From the NCBI GenBank assembly GCA_963843365.1, contig CAWJKG010000004.1, forward strand, positions 83,918 to 147,917: a stretch of 64,000 nt of DNA, written 5' to 3'. The stretch is from Bog-473 sp963843365 (GTDB lineage Bacteria > Actinomycetota > Acidimicrobiia > Acidimicrobiales > RAAP-2). Position 1 is the first letter of the stretch. Each line of letters begins with the position of its first letter. Position numbers and translations under genes: made by a program. The notes beneath the pieces were generated by a model. That model searched no databases. It worked only from the letters and a program-made list of their open reading frames with translations, and had not been told where the DNA came from. Shown piece after piece: positions 9,695 to 19,241 of this stretch.

Positions 9695-10965
9695 CGACCT
9701 CCGAGGCAGCGGGGCGACTGCGGCTCCGGCGCTGGAACGACCCTGCGGTCGTGGCCGTTGCCGTGATCGCCTTGGCCTCGGGCTTCGGTCAATTCAGCGT
9801 CGTTGCCGCGTTGGGCGACGTGTCGCGACAGCTGGGGCACATGGCACCCGGAGCTTCCATCGCGGACAAGGTCGGTCTGTCGGGCACCAGCCTGGGCGTC
9901 GGTCTCGCGCTCATCAGACTGGCTTCCCTGGGGAGCCTGCCGCTCATCGGCCTGGCGGATCGCTACGGACGTCGGCGGTCGATCCTGGTCGTCACGATCG
10001 GGGGTCTGGCCTTGACCGTCGCTTCCGCGGCGAGCCCGACCTACTGGTGGTTCGTTGCGATATTCGCGCTCGGACGCCCGATGCTCAGCGCCACCAACGC
10101 GTTGGCGGAGGTCATGGCGGCAGAGGAGACCGCCGCATCCAACCGGTCCGCCGCCGTGGCGCTTGTCGCGGCCGGCTACGGGGTCGGAGCGGGAATCTCC
10201 GCCATCGTGCACAGCCTGGGGTCAGGGGTCCTCGGCTTCCGCGGCATCTTCGCATTGGCGATCGTGCCGTTGCTCGTCGTCGTCGCGGTGAGCCGGAGAA
10301 TTGAAGAGCCGATGCGCTTCATGGTCGCCGAGGCCGCCTCCGATCATCCCACGCCCGTCTTGGGTGTCGTTGTTCGGAGCTCGCGGCGCAGGGTGTTGAT
10401 CCTCGGGCTCATCGTCTGTGCCACCTCGGTGATCACGGGGCCGGCCAACAGCTTCGTGTTCCTCTACGCGCAGGACGTCCTGCACCTGCAGGGATACGTG
10501 ACCGCGCTGATGGTTGTGAGCGCAGGGGTCACCGGCTTGCTCGGTCTTCTCGCCGGGCGCTGGCTGGCCGACCATTTCGGCCGTCGCCCCACGGGCATGG
10601 TGGCGATGGTGGGAGTAGCCGTCGCGGGGGCCTTCGCCTATTCCGGGTCACGGCCTGCCCTCGTCCTGGGGTACACGCTGGGCGTGTTCGGCGGCTCGCT
10701 GCTCGCACCCAGCCTGGGCGCCATGTTCACGGAGCTGTTCCCGACGTCGGTCCGCGCGTCGGCGACGGGATGGATCACCGTGGCCGGGGTCCTCGGTGCA
10801 GTCGGCGGGCTCGTGGCATTCGGTGCCGTCGCCGACGTGGGCAACCGGTTTGCCGCGGCGGCCGATACGACCTTTCTTCCCGTCGCCGCAGCGGCCCTGC
10901 TTTTCCTGCTCCTACCGGAGACCAAGGGAAAGGAACCGGAGGAGCTCTGGTCGGACGGTGCCTAA
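9691..10965 (+). CDS. MFS transporter
   Basis: About 424 residues from the GTG at 9691, roughly twelve hydrophobic segments, intact. The conserved loop between helices 2 and 3 is visible as GLADRYGRRRSILVV and its repeat in the second half as GRWLADHFGRRPTGM. Near the C-terminus FTELFPTSVRASATGW and LLLPETKGKEPEEL are typical of sugar/metabolite-type major facilitator proteins. It is an inner-membrane secondary transporter; the substrate cannot be told from sequence. It directly follows the hydrogenase operon but there is no evidence that it belongs to it. Confidence 0.88.
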   Translation: MTTSEAAGRLRLRRWNDPAVVAVAVIALASGFGQFSVVAALGDVSRQLGHMAPGASIADKVGLSGTSLGVGLALIRLASLGSLPLIGLADRYGRRRSILVVTIGGLALTVASAASPTYWWFVAIFALGRPMLSATNALAEVMAAEETAASNRSAAVALVAAGYGVGAGISAIVHSLGSGVLGFRGIFALAIVPLLVVVAVSRRIEEPMRFMVAEAASDHPTPVLGVVVRSSRRRVLILGLIVCATSVITGPANSFVFLYAQDVLHLQGYVTALMVVSAGVTGLLGLLAGRWLADHFGRRPTGMVAMVGVAVAGAFAYSGSRPALVLGYTLGVFGGSLLAPSLGAMFTELFPTSVRASATGWITVAGVLGAVGGLVAFGAVADVGNRFAAAADTTFLPVAAAALLFLLLPETKGKEPEELWSDGA

Positions 10966-11671
10966 CCGTAAGTGAAGTGCACCGCGTTGGACGTGCCGCT
11001 GCTGGTGGTGATGGTGACCAGTGCAACCGATGCCTGGGTCAACGGCGGAACGGTGACAGAACACGTAGTGGGTGAGGGGCAGCTGGTCGGCGCGACCTGC
11101 CCGTTGAACGTGGCCACGATCTGACCGTTCGCGCTCAGGAAGTTGGCGCCGCTCACGCCGATGGCCTGGCCTGCCATCCCGCTGGCGGGATTCAAGGCAC
11201 TGATGACGGGTGTGGCTCCGAGCGTCGCAGCTGCTGGAGCCGGCGTGGTGGGTGTCGTCGGGCGGGGCGACCTGCTCCCCGCCGAGGTCGTCGGACGGGT
11301 CACCGCATGGGTGCCGCCGTGGACCACGGTCGGGCGCGTTGCACCGCGGCGCGCCGGTTGGTCGCCGGCAGTGCGGCGAGGGTGACGGAGCCGGCGAGCA
11401 CGAGCACGGCGGCGAGTGCGACGGCAGCGACAAGCCAACGCTCCCTGCGTCGGCCGCGGGCGCCCGGGTCCGGAATGGATTCTCCGGCCGGCCCGTCCGC
11501 CGGGCCGACGGGTGGGATCGGGCCGGCGGTGGAGTCCGCGGGTCGGGCGTGGTCAGGGTACGGGTTCGAGCCGCCGGACTCCCGGGCGCGCCGAACGGCG
11601 ATCGCCATGGCGCCCAGGGCGCGCTGGCCGGGAGACCCGACCGGTGGTTCGGCCCTCGGTTCGTCGCTCAT
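10962..11671 (-). CDS. Membrane-anchored TIG/IPT-domain protein (one frameshift)
   Basis: Starts at 11671 with a polar, proline-rich cytoplasmic segment, then one transmembrane helix (WLVAAVALAAVLVLAGSVTL, about residues 80-99). A frameshift near 11335 leads to a Thr/Pro linker and a C-terminal TIG/IPT immunoglobulin-like domain (PVISALNPASGMAGQAIGVS ... VTVPPLTQASVALVTITT). It is a single-pass protein with an extracytoplasmic Ig-like domain of unknown role. Its stop overlaps the end of the convergent MFS gene by 4 bp. Confidence 0.65.
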
Positions 11672-11804
11672 CGATCCTCCAGTGCCAATTGTTCCCGACG
11701 GGCATCGATGTATGCCCGCGGTCCTGATCCCCCTGGTGCGGCGGGGTCATGGCCCTTCCCCGGGGCGGGGTCGCCGTTAGAATCGGGCTCGGAACGGAAG
11801 AAGC

Positions 11805-13151
11805 ATGCGATCCGACCTCGAGCCCAGAGCATCCTCGACGCCGCCGAAGGCAGGTGGTGTGTCCGCCTCATCGGCGGGCAAGTGGGGTAGCGGCGCGGCG
11901 CGGGCCGCGGCGCCGTTGCTGGACCATTTCTTCGGCGGCGCGCCTCCCTTGCGCTTCGAGTTCTGGGACGGATCCTCGCTCGGCCCCTCCGGGTCGAACG
12001 TGCTGCAGGTGCGCTCGCCCGACGCCGTCCGGCGCATCCTCTGGGCGCCCGGCGAACTCGGCCTGGCTCGCGCGTTCGTCATGGGCGACCTCTCTTTCGA
12101 GGGGAACCTGTTCGACATCCTTTCGCAGCTTCACGCAGCAACACCGGCACACGTCCATGTCGGATCGCGCGTGCCCTGGCAAGCGTTGCGGGCCGCGCGC
12201 CGCCTCGGGATACTCGGCGGCCCGCTGCCGGCTCCGCCGGAGGAGGCCGCACCGCGGGGACGGTTGCACTCGCGGGCTCGCGACGCCCAATCCGTGCAGC
12301 ATCACTACGACGTGAGCAACGAGTTCTATGGCATGGTCCTCGGTCCGGCAATGACCTACTCCTGCGCGCGCTTCGGGCCCGGGATCGAGACCCTGGAAGC
12401 GGCCCAGGAGTCGAAGCACGACCTCGTCTGCCGCAAGCTGGGACTCGCCGATCGGCAGGGTGAGCAGCGGATCCTCGATGTCGGGTGTGGCTGGGGCAGC
12501 TTCGCCCTGCATGCGGCCCGGCACTACGGGGCCCGCGTCGTGGGGGTGACGCTCAGCCCCGCGCAAGCCGGGTGGGCCCGCGCGCGTGTTGCGGACCTCG
12601 GCTTGGAATCGATGATCGAGATCCGCCTGCAGGACTACCGGGATGTGCGCGACGGACCTTTCGACGGCATCGCGTCGATCGGGATGTTCGAGCACGTCGG
12701 CTCGTCGAAGAGCGCGGAGTATTTCGGCATCATGCGTAGGTTGCTCGGCCCGGAGGGACGGCTCCTCAACCACGCCATCTCGAGCGTGGGTGGATCGCGT
12801 ATCGGTTCGCGGACCTTCATCGGGCGGTACGTCTTTCCGGACGGTGAGCTGATGGACGTCGGCCGGGTCGTCCTGTCGATGGAGGAGGCCGGCTTCGAGG
12901 TGCGCGACGTCGAATCGCTGCGTGAGCACTACGCCAAGACCCTCCGCGCCTGGGTGGCGAACTTGCAGCAGCAATGGGATGCCGCCGTGGCCCAGGTCGG
13001 GGTGCGGCGGGCCCGAGTCTGGCTGCTCTACATGGCCGCCTCGGCCAATGGCTTCGAGGACGGCGGAATCTCCATCCATCAGGTGCTCGGAGTCGTACCC
13101 GGGCCGGGGGGCCGAAGCGGCATGCCGCCCACGCGCCGCGCCTGGGACTGA
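11805..13151 (+). CDS. cfa: Cyclopropane-fatty-acyl-phospholipid synthase family methyltransferase
   Basis: 448 residues, intact. It transfers a methylene/methyl group from S-adenosylmethionine to unsaturated acyl chains of membrane phospholipids. The SAM-binding motif LDVGCGWGSFALHAAR, preceded by VQHHYDVSNEFYGMVLGPAMTYSCA, is diagnostic of the CFA/mycolic-acid cyclopropane synthase family; GVTLSPAQ and the conserved Glu in GMFEHVG also match. The N-terminal 150 residues form the usual lipid-binding domain. Actinobacterial homologues make cyclopropane or methyl-branched acids; the exact product is not predictable. Confidence 0.92.
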   Translation: MRSDLEPRASSTPPKAGGVSASSAGKWGSGAARAAAPLLDHFFGGAPPLRFEFWDGSSLGPSGSNVLQVRSPDAVRRILWAPGELGLARAFVMGDLSFEGNLFDILSQLHAATPAHVHVGSRVPWQALRAARRLGILGGPLPAPPEEAAPRGRLHSRARDAQSVQHHYDVSNEFYGMVLGPAMTYSCARFGPGIETLEAAQESKHDLVCRKLGLADRQGEQRILDVGCGWGSFALHAARHYGARVVGVTLSPAQAGWARARVADLGLESMIEIRLQDYRDVRDGPFDGIASIGMFEHVGSSKSAEYFGIMRRLLGPEGRLLNHAISSVGGSRIGSRTFIGRYVFPDGELMDVGRVVLSMEEAGFEVRDVESLREHYAKTLRAWVANLQQQWDAAVAQVGVRRARVWLLYMAASANGFEDGGISIHQVLGVVPGPGGRSGMPPTRRAWD

Positions 13152-13197
13152 ATGCGGCCACCGCCGCGGTGATCGGCGGCGCCACCGCCCGCTGAAG

Positions 13198-15009
13198 CTA
13201 CGCCTGCGGTTTTTCGCTCCAGCTTCGCAGTGCGCGCAACAGGGCGGTCTTCTTTCGCTGGTGCCCGGACATGCGACGGAGGATGTCGTCCAGGACGATG
13301 ATGGCCGTGTCGATGTGGGGGCCCTTGTTCAGCATGACGCACTCCGCCCGCTGGGCCATGGCCGCATCTGTCACCTCGGCACGCGACGGTTGTCCCGTCC
13401 GGGCGAGCTGATCGAGGACCTGCGTGGCCCAGATCACCGGAAGGTGAGCCGCTTCACTCAGCCAGAGGATCTCTTCCTGGAGCTCTGCGAGTCGCTCGTA
13501 CCCCGCCTCGACCGCGAGGTCGCCCCGGGCGATCATGATGCCGATCAGTCGAGACTGCATGCCCTGCAGCAGAATGTCCGGCAGGTGCGAGAACGCCGAT
13601 GGCGTCTCGATCTTCAGGATGAGGCCGAGTTCGCCGGCACCGACTCCCTGCAGATAGGAGCGAGCCACCGCGACGTCACGTTCGCCCCGCACGAAGGAGA
13701 CAGCCACCATGTCCGCGTGGGCGGCCGCGAATTGCAGCAGGGGGATGTCTGCCTCGGTCACCGCGTCGATCGGCAGCTCGGTTTGAGGCAGGTTGATGCC
13801 CTTCTCCGCTCGCAGGCGTGCCCCCCGGGTGGCGGCCCTGGTCACGCGCACGGTGATGGTGTCGTCCTCCACACGCTCGATCACGCCGGCGATCTTGCCG
13901 TCGTCGAGAATGACGACCTCCCCCGGTGTGGCTGCTGCGAAAGCCGCAGGGAGGGTGCAGCCGATCCGGGCCACACCCGGTTGACCGTGGTGCCACGGCA
14001 CGCTCGGTTCGAGCGTCCGGGTCAGGAGGAGGAGGTCGCCCGCCCGCAGAACATGGAACTGGGGAACGGGTGGGAGGGGACCGACGGAGGTGACGTCTCC
14101 ATGGCAGTCCAGCGTGCACCCGGACTCGAGATATGTCGTGTCCCACACCTCGACGGGGCAGTCGCCCTCCCCGACACCCGTCACGACGAGGCGCCGCTTC
14201 GAACCCCGGGCGTCGGTCAGCGCAATGAGATCGCCGAGCGCCCTCCGGCGCAGCCACGCAGAGTCGACGAGAATCTCGGTGGTCGTGGGGTGCGGCGACG
14301 GTTCGCTCACCAGCACGGCGGATGCCGGCGCGAACGCCCTGCCACGGAGGTCGCGTTCGGGCCTCAGTCGGAGAACCTCGGGCCCAGGCTCGAGGGGACC
14401 GGTGCGGAGTTTGGGACCGGGAAGGTCAACGGAGATCAGGCACGGCCGGTGGATGTCGGCCGACGCGTTGCGCACGTTGCGGGCCATGGCCAGCCACGCC
14501 GACGCGTCGTCGTGGGCGCCGTTGATGCGGGCGATGTTCATGCCCGACGACACCAGGCGGCGGACCAGGGCTTCGTCGGAGGCGGCTTCGGAGGGCAGCG
14601 TCACCATGACGCGGGTCACCCTTCCCGACGGGCGGGGCCCGAACAGGGCGTCCGTGTTGTGGTCCAAGGCCGACCGCCCTGACTCGAAGGACAGGGACGG
14701 CGGAACGGAACGTGCCGGCCCGCCGGTCAGCTCCCGGACCTTCTCCACGGTGGCCAGCACGTGTGGCTCGCAGCTGCCGAGCGACGAGAGGCCCCGCTGA
14801 CGAAGGCGCCGCTGGACCGTCCGATTGTCGTCATGCCGGAAGGCCAGGTAGTGGACCAGATTGACCGCGTCGGCGCGGTGGTCGGGGTGCACCGAGGCGA
14901 TCTGGGCGGCACGGACTCGCTCCATGGCGAGCATGGTGTCCTCCATACGATCGAGATCGCGCGTGAGGGCGCTTTCGGTCGAGCCGTCGTCAGGGTCGGA
15001 TGCGCTCAC
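13198..15009 (-). CDS. pyk: Pyruvate kinase, atypical architecture
   Basis: 603 residues, intact. The first ~130 residues (RMEDTMLAMERVRAAQIASV ... LSSLGSCEPHVLATVEKVREL) are an extension absent from classical pyruvate kinases. The TIM barrel follows: VMVTLPSEAA, MNIARINGAHDD, LISVDLPGPKLRTGPL, a long B-domain, then KIETPSAFSHL, IGIMIARGDLAVEAGYERL and VIWATQVLDQLARTGQPSRAE (substrate and Mg2+ contacts). The chain stops shortly after the barrel, so the C-terminal allosteric domain is missing. It should interconvert phosphoenolpyruvate and pyruvate. It sits next to hypE, close to por, which suggests a role at the pyruvate node. Confidence 0.85.
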   Translation of the reverse strand: MSASDPDDGSTESALTRDLDRMEDTMLAMERVRAAQIASVHPDHRADAVNLVHYLAFRHDDNRTVQRRLRQRGLSSLGSCEPHVLATVEKVRELTGGPARSVPPSLSFESGRSALDHNTDALFGPRPSGRVTRVMVTLPSEAASDEALVRRLVSSGMNIARINGAHDDASAWLAMARNVRNASADIHRPCLISVDLPGPKLRTGPLEPGPEVLRLRPERDLRGRAFAPASAVLVSEPSPHPTTTEILVDSAWLRRRALGDLIALTDARGSKRRLVVTGVGEGDCPVEVWDTTYLESGCTLDCHGDVTSVGPLPPVPQFHVLRAGDLLLLTRTLEPSVPWHHGQPGVARIGCTLPAAFAAATPGEVVILDDGKIAGVIERVEDDTITVRVTRAATRGARLRAEKGINLPQTELPIDAVTEADIPLLQFAAAHADMVAVSFVRGERDVAVARSYLQGVGAGELGLILKIETPSAFSHLPDILLQGMQSRLIGIMIARGDLAVEAGYERLAELQEEILWLSEAAHLPVIWATQVLDQLARTGQPSRAEVTDAAMAQRAECVMLNKGPHIDTAIIVLDDILRRMSGHQRKKTALLRALRSWSEKPQA

Positions 15010-15039
15010 GGGAGTGGGGAAGCCGTAGTGGGCACGGTC

Positions 15040-16140
15040 TCAGCAGATCCGGGGCAGAGGATCACCGACGAGCATGTCCACAATGCGGGTGCCGCCGAAC
15101 GCGGTCCGGAGGGCGACGATCCCCGCTGGTTCGGCATGTATCTCGCCCGCCAGGGTCGCGTTCGACCCCAGCGGGTGGGCGCGCAGTGCACGCAGCGCCC
15201 CGTCCGCTTGGGCGTGAGGCACCACGGCAACGAGCTTCCCCTCGTTGGCCACGTACAGCGGATCGATGCCCAGCATTTCGCAGGCGGCCGCGACCGCCGG
15301 CTCGACCGGGAGCGACTCTTCGTCGAGGACGACGGTCACGTCGGCTGCACGCGCCAGCTCGTTGCAGACGGTGCCCACCCCGCCTCTGGTCGAGTCGCGC
15401 AACCAGCGGGTGTCGGGCGCGGCGGCCAGGAGGGCCTCCACCAGCTCGTGGAGCGGTGCGGTGTCCGAGGCGATGTCCGCCTCCAGGGCCAGGTCCCCGC
15501 GGGCCAACATGACTGCGATCCCATGGTCGCCCATGGTGCCCGACACCAAGACCTTGTCGCCGACGCACACCCTGGCCGCGTCGAGATCCCTGCCGGCGGG
15601 TACGACACCCACGCCCGCCGTGGTGATGTACATCCCATCCGCGGCGCCCCTGTCGACCACCTTGGTGTCCCCGGTGACGACGCGGACGCCCGCGGCCTCC
15701 GCCGCGTCCGCCATGTCTGCCACCACCCCGCGCAGCGTGTCGATGGCCAGCCCCTCCTCGAGCACGAAGGCGGCCGACAGCGCCATCGGACGTGCCCCCA
15801 TCATGGCCAGGTCGTTGATGGTCCCGTGTACGGCCAGATGACCGGCGGAACCCCCCGGAAAGCGCAGAGGCCTGACGACGAAGGAGTCGGTGCTGAACGC
15901 CAGCCGATCACCCGAGGGCAGGTCGAGCACGGCGGCGTCCGTCGGGGCCGGGCGGTCGCCCGGACCGTCCTCGGGCGAGAAGGCGGGAAGGAAGACCGCC
16001 TCGAGCAGGGCAGCCGACGCCTTGCCACCGGCTCCGTGGGCCGAGGTGACCACCTGGTCCCGTAGTCGGCCACGCCGGCGCCGGTGGGTCTCCGTGCGCC
16101 CGAAGACGTCGGCTTCACGCGGACCCGATCCGGCGCTCAC
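15040..16140 (-). CDS. hypE: Hydrogenase maturation factor HypE
   Basis: 366 residues from the GTG at 16140, which overlaps the end of the SIS-HypC gene. HypE dehydrates the carbamoyl group delivered by HypF to make the cyanide ligand of the NiFe site. Marks: SAHGAGGKASAALLEAVFLP (ATP-binding AIRS fold), STDSFVVRPLRFPGG, HGTINDLAMMGARP, VVTGDTKVVDRG, and the C-terminal acceptor peptide DPLPRIC whose last cysteine carries the thiocarbamate. Last gene of the leftward hypC-D-F-(SIS-HypC)-E operon. Confidence 0.95.
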   Translation of the reverse strand: MSAGSGPREADVFGRTETHRRRRGRLRDQVVTSAHGAGGKASAALLEAVFLPAFSPEDGPGDRPAPTDAAVLDLPSGDRLAFSTDSFVVRPLRFPGGSAGHLAVHGTINDLAMMGARPMALSAAFVLEEGLAIDTLRGVVADMADAAEAAGVRVVTGDTKVVDRGAADGMYITTAGVGVVPAGRDLDAARVCVGDKVLVSGTMGDHGIAVMLARGDLALEADIASDTAPLHELVEALLAAAPDTRWLRDSTRGGVGTVCNELARAADVTVVLDEESLPVEPAVAAACEMLGIDPLYVANEGKLVAVVPHAQADGALRALRAHPLGSNATLAGEIHAEPAGIVALRTAFGGTRIVDMLVGDPLPRIC

Positions 16141-16886
16141 GAGCCGGACCTCTCCCGGAGGCGGGTCACTGCCACACCTGCGTGCACGAGGACGAGATCG
16201 CCGGGACACAACCCGTCGACCAGACGACCGTCGACCTGCTCGGGCCGCCCCCCCGCCAGAACCTCGACACGTCCTGCGGGCAGCACGGTCCTCACCTCGG
16301 CCACCCGGCCCTCGTCGGAGCAGGTCACGCAGACAGAGTCGGAGTCGGGGTGCTCCTGTTCGTCCGCTCCTTGGGTGGCACGTTCGAACTCGGCTTGGGT
16401 CATCGCCCAGAGGGCATGGCAGAGCAGGGCGAGGTCTCCGGAGCGCGCCGCCGTGTCCGCCGCAACGTCGGGCAGCCACACCACGTGGTCGGCGCACGAA
16501 GCACCGGACCCGCCGGGCCTCGGGCCCGCCCCGAGCCACATGCTCGTCAGGCCCCACGGGTCCGCCCGGGCGACCAGGTCGTTCGCCACGGGGTCGTCCG
16601 CCGCGCTGAGGCAGAGGAGGACATCGCCGGGGCGGCAGTGCAGGCGCAGGGAGCCCGACGCGTGCGGCTGGTCGACGCTGATGGCGGGGAACGCCCGCTT
16701 CCCGGCGATCCCGGGGTGTGCGAATTCGGCGACGAGGTGGCGCCCCTCGGCGGGCCATCCCGTCGCCACGCACCACAGCGTGGCACCCGCCGCGAACCGG
16801 TGGGCCAGGGCCGCAGCGGCGGGCGCGAGGTCCGCTGACGGTCCCGTCCCAAGGGGGGCGGCCTCGCGGTCTCGAGTGCTCGTCAC
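16137..16886 (-). CDS. SIS (phosphosugar-isomerase-like) domain fused to a HypC domain
   Basis: 249 residues, intact. Residues 1 to ~170 look like a SIS/GmhA-type fold (LAHRFAAGATLWCVATGWPAEGRHLVAEFAHP, LHCRPGDVLLCLSAADDPVANDLV). Residues ~180-249 are a HypC/HybG chaperone-like OB domain (VCVTCSDEGRVAEVRTVL ... LVDGLCPGDLVLVHAGVAVTRL). The HypC part lacks the usual Met-Cys N-terminus, since its cysteine is internal. A normal hypC is present at 20374. It overlaps both hypF and hypE by 4 bp, so the fused protein probably assists Fe(CN)2CO assembly; the SIS part's job is unknown. Confidence 0.75.
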   Translation of the reverse strand: MTSTRDREAAPLGTGPSADLAPAAAALAHRFAAGATLWCVATGWPAEGRHLVAEFAHPGIAGKRAFPAISVDQPHASGSLRLHCRPGDVLLCLSAADDPVANDLVARADPWGLTSMWLGAGPRPGGSGASCADHVVWLPDVAADTAARSGDLALLCHALWAMTQAEFERATQGADEQEHPDSDSVCVTCSDEGRVAEVRTVLPAGRVEVLAGGRPEQVDGRLVDGLCPGDLVLVHAGVAVTRLRERSGS

Positions 16887-19241
16887 CCGGAATCCGCCGT
16901 TTCGGCGCGGGCCCCGGCGATCACGGCCTGTCCCAGGGCGAGACCTCCGTCGTTCGGGGGGACCAGGCGATGCGTCAAGGTCCGAAAGTGTCGGGCCTCG
17001 AGTTCACGGCGAGCCTGCCCGAGCAGCACGGTGTTCTGGAAGACCCCCCCGCTCAGCGCCACCACTCCGATGCCCGTCTTCGCCCGCTGATCCTCGGCGA
17101 CCTGGCCGACGACGCGCGCCACCGCGGCGTGAAAGCCGGCAGCCATGGCATCGCGGTCGACGCCGCGTCGGAGGTCGGCCACCAGAGCGCGGAGGACCGG
17201 GGCGGGGTCGAACACGCAGTCCCTCACCTCGAACCGGTAGACCGGCGAGGGCGTGCCCTGTTCCAACGTCGTGTTCCGCCGCCCACTGCAGACACAGCGC
17301 AGCCTCCGCCTCGTAGCGAGCTTCCTGGCAGAACCCGAGAATCGAGCTCACCGCATCGAAGAGGCGCCCCATGCTCGATGTCAACACGCAGCCGACGGCG
17401 CCTGCGAGCCGGTGCTCCATCACCGTTCGTTCCTCCTCGGACACCCCCCGCACCGGGTGCAGGTCCTCCGCCCACTCGATCCCGGCCGCTCGCAGGTGGG
17501 CCAGGGCGGCCCGGTAGGGGCGGCGGATCGTGGCATCGCCGCCGGGAAGCGGTACCGCCGAGAGATGCCCGCCGCGGACGCAGTGCGTGTAGCCCGCCAC
17601 AAGGACTTCCCCGCCCCAGACGGTGCCGTCCGCCCCGTACCCGCTGCCGTCGAACGCCAGGCCGATGACGCGGTCGTGTTGCGGCACGCCGTGTTCGGCC
17701 ATGACCGACGCGATGTGGGCGTGGTGATGGTGGATCTCCGCCACCGGACGCTGCGACGCGTTCTCCGCCCAGCGCGTCGCCTGATAACCGGGATGGGCAT
17801 CGGCGGCGAAGTGCGGTGTGGCCATCCCGTAGAGCTCCGTGAGGTGCTGGCTCGCGCGCCCGAAGGCCCTCCATGTCTCGAGACCGCCCATATCGCCGAT
17901 GTGCTGGCTCATGAAGCCGTCGCGGCCCGCGGCCAGGCAGAACGTGTTCTTCAACTCGCCCCCGACCGCAAGCGTGGGCCGCACGGCGAAGGGGAGCGGT
18001 ACGGGAAGGGGCGCGTACCCTCGTGAACGCCGGAGAGGCAGCTCGGTCCCGGTGGCGGGGTCGAGATCGAGCACCGAGTCGTCGCAGGGCACGTGGATGG
18101 GTCGGTCGTGGAGCAGCCACGCGTCCGCGACGGAACGCAGCCGCCCCCGGGCCTCCTCGTCCTCGAAGCAAATTGGTTCGTCGCCCAGGTTGCCGCTGGT
18201 CATCACCAGCACGCGGGGAACGGTATCCGGAGCATCGGAACCGGGGACGGGAGCGAAGAGGAGATGGTGGAGCGGTGTATACGGGAGCAGGACCCCCAGG
18301 CGCGGGTTACCGGGTGCGACGAGTGCGGAGATGAGGTCGTCGGCCGGCCTGCCATGCCGGCGCAGCAGGACGATGGGCCGCTGCACCGACAAGAGGGACT
18401 GCGCTTCGGCGGGGCCGATGCGGGCCAGCGCCCGGGCCGCCTGGAGATCCCGGGTCATGACTGCGAAGGGCTTGCCCGTGCGACGCTTCCGCTCTCGGAG
18501 CTTCGCCACAGCGGCGTCGGCGCGCGCATCGCAGGCCAGGTGGAACCCGCCGAGACCCTTGATCGCCACGATCTGGCCCTGCGCCAGGGCAGCCTGGGCG
18601 GCGGCCAGGGCGGCATCCGTGCCGGCCACCGACCGCGACCCTGACCCCCACTCGAGCCACAGGCGCGGGCCGCAGTCGGGGCAGGCGATCGGTTGCGCGT
18701 GGAAGCGACGGTCGGTGGGGTCGTGATACTCGGCGGAGCAGGCCGCGCACAGCGTGAAACTGCGCATGGTCGTGTTGGAGCGGTCGTAGGGCAGACCTAG
18801 CGTGATGGTGAAGCGGGGACCGCAATTGCTGCAATTGGTGAACGGGTAGCGGGCCCGCCGGTTCGAAGGATCGAACACGTCGGCGAGGCAGTCGTCGCAG
18901 GTGGCGAGATCGGGCGAGACGAACGTGCGGGTGACGCCGCGGGGGCGGCTCGCTGCGATCGTGAAGCCCGTCCCGCCCGTGGTCGCGATCTGTCGGGTTT
19001 GGACGGCGTCGACGCGGGCCGCCGCTGGCGCATGGGTAGGGAGGCGGCGCATGAACTCGTCCGTTGCCCCCGCAGTGCCTTCGACCTCAATGAACACGCC
19101 CAGGGGGTCGTTGCCGACGAAACCGTCCAACGCGAGTTCGGTGGCGAGCCGGTGCACGTAGGGCCGGAACCCCACGCCCTGGACGAGGCCGACCACGCGG
19201 AGCCGCTTCCGGACCACCTCTGAGACGGGGGTGGTGATCAT
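16883..19241 (-). CDS. hypF: Carbamoyltransferase HypF (one frameshift)
   Basis: About 785 residues after repair. It makes the carbamoyl precursor of the NiFe cyanide ligands. Domains in order: acylphosphatase (VVGLVQGVGFRPYVHRLA), two zinc-finger-like repeats (CDDCLADVFDPSNRRARYPF; CAACSAEYHDPTDRRFHAQP), YrdC-like domain (IVAIKGLGGFHLACDA) and Kae1-like domain with EIHHHHAHIASVMAEH. The frame shifts near 17255; the C-terminus (GVVALSGGVFQNTVLL ... LVPPNDGGLALGQAV) lies in another frame. The ATG at 19241 overlaps the hypD stop. Confidence 0.93.
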
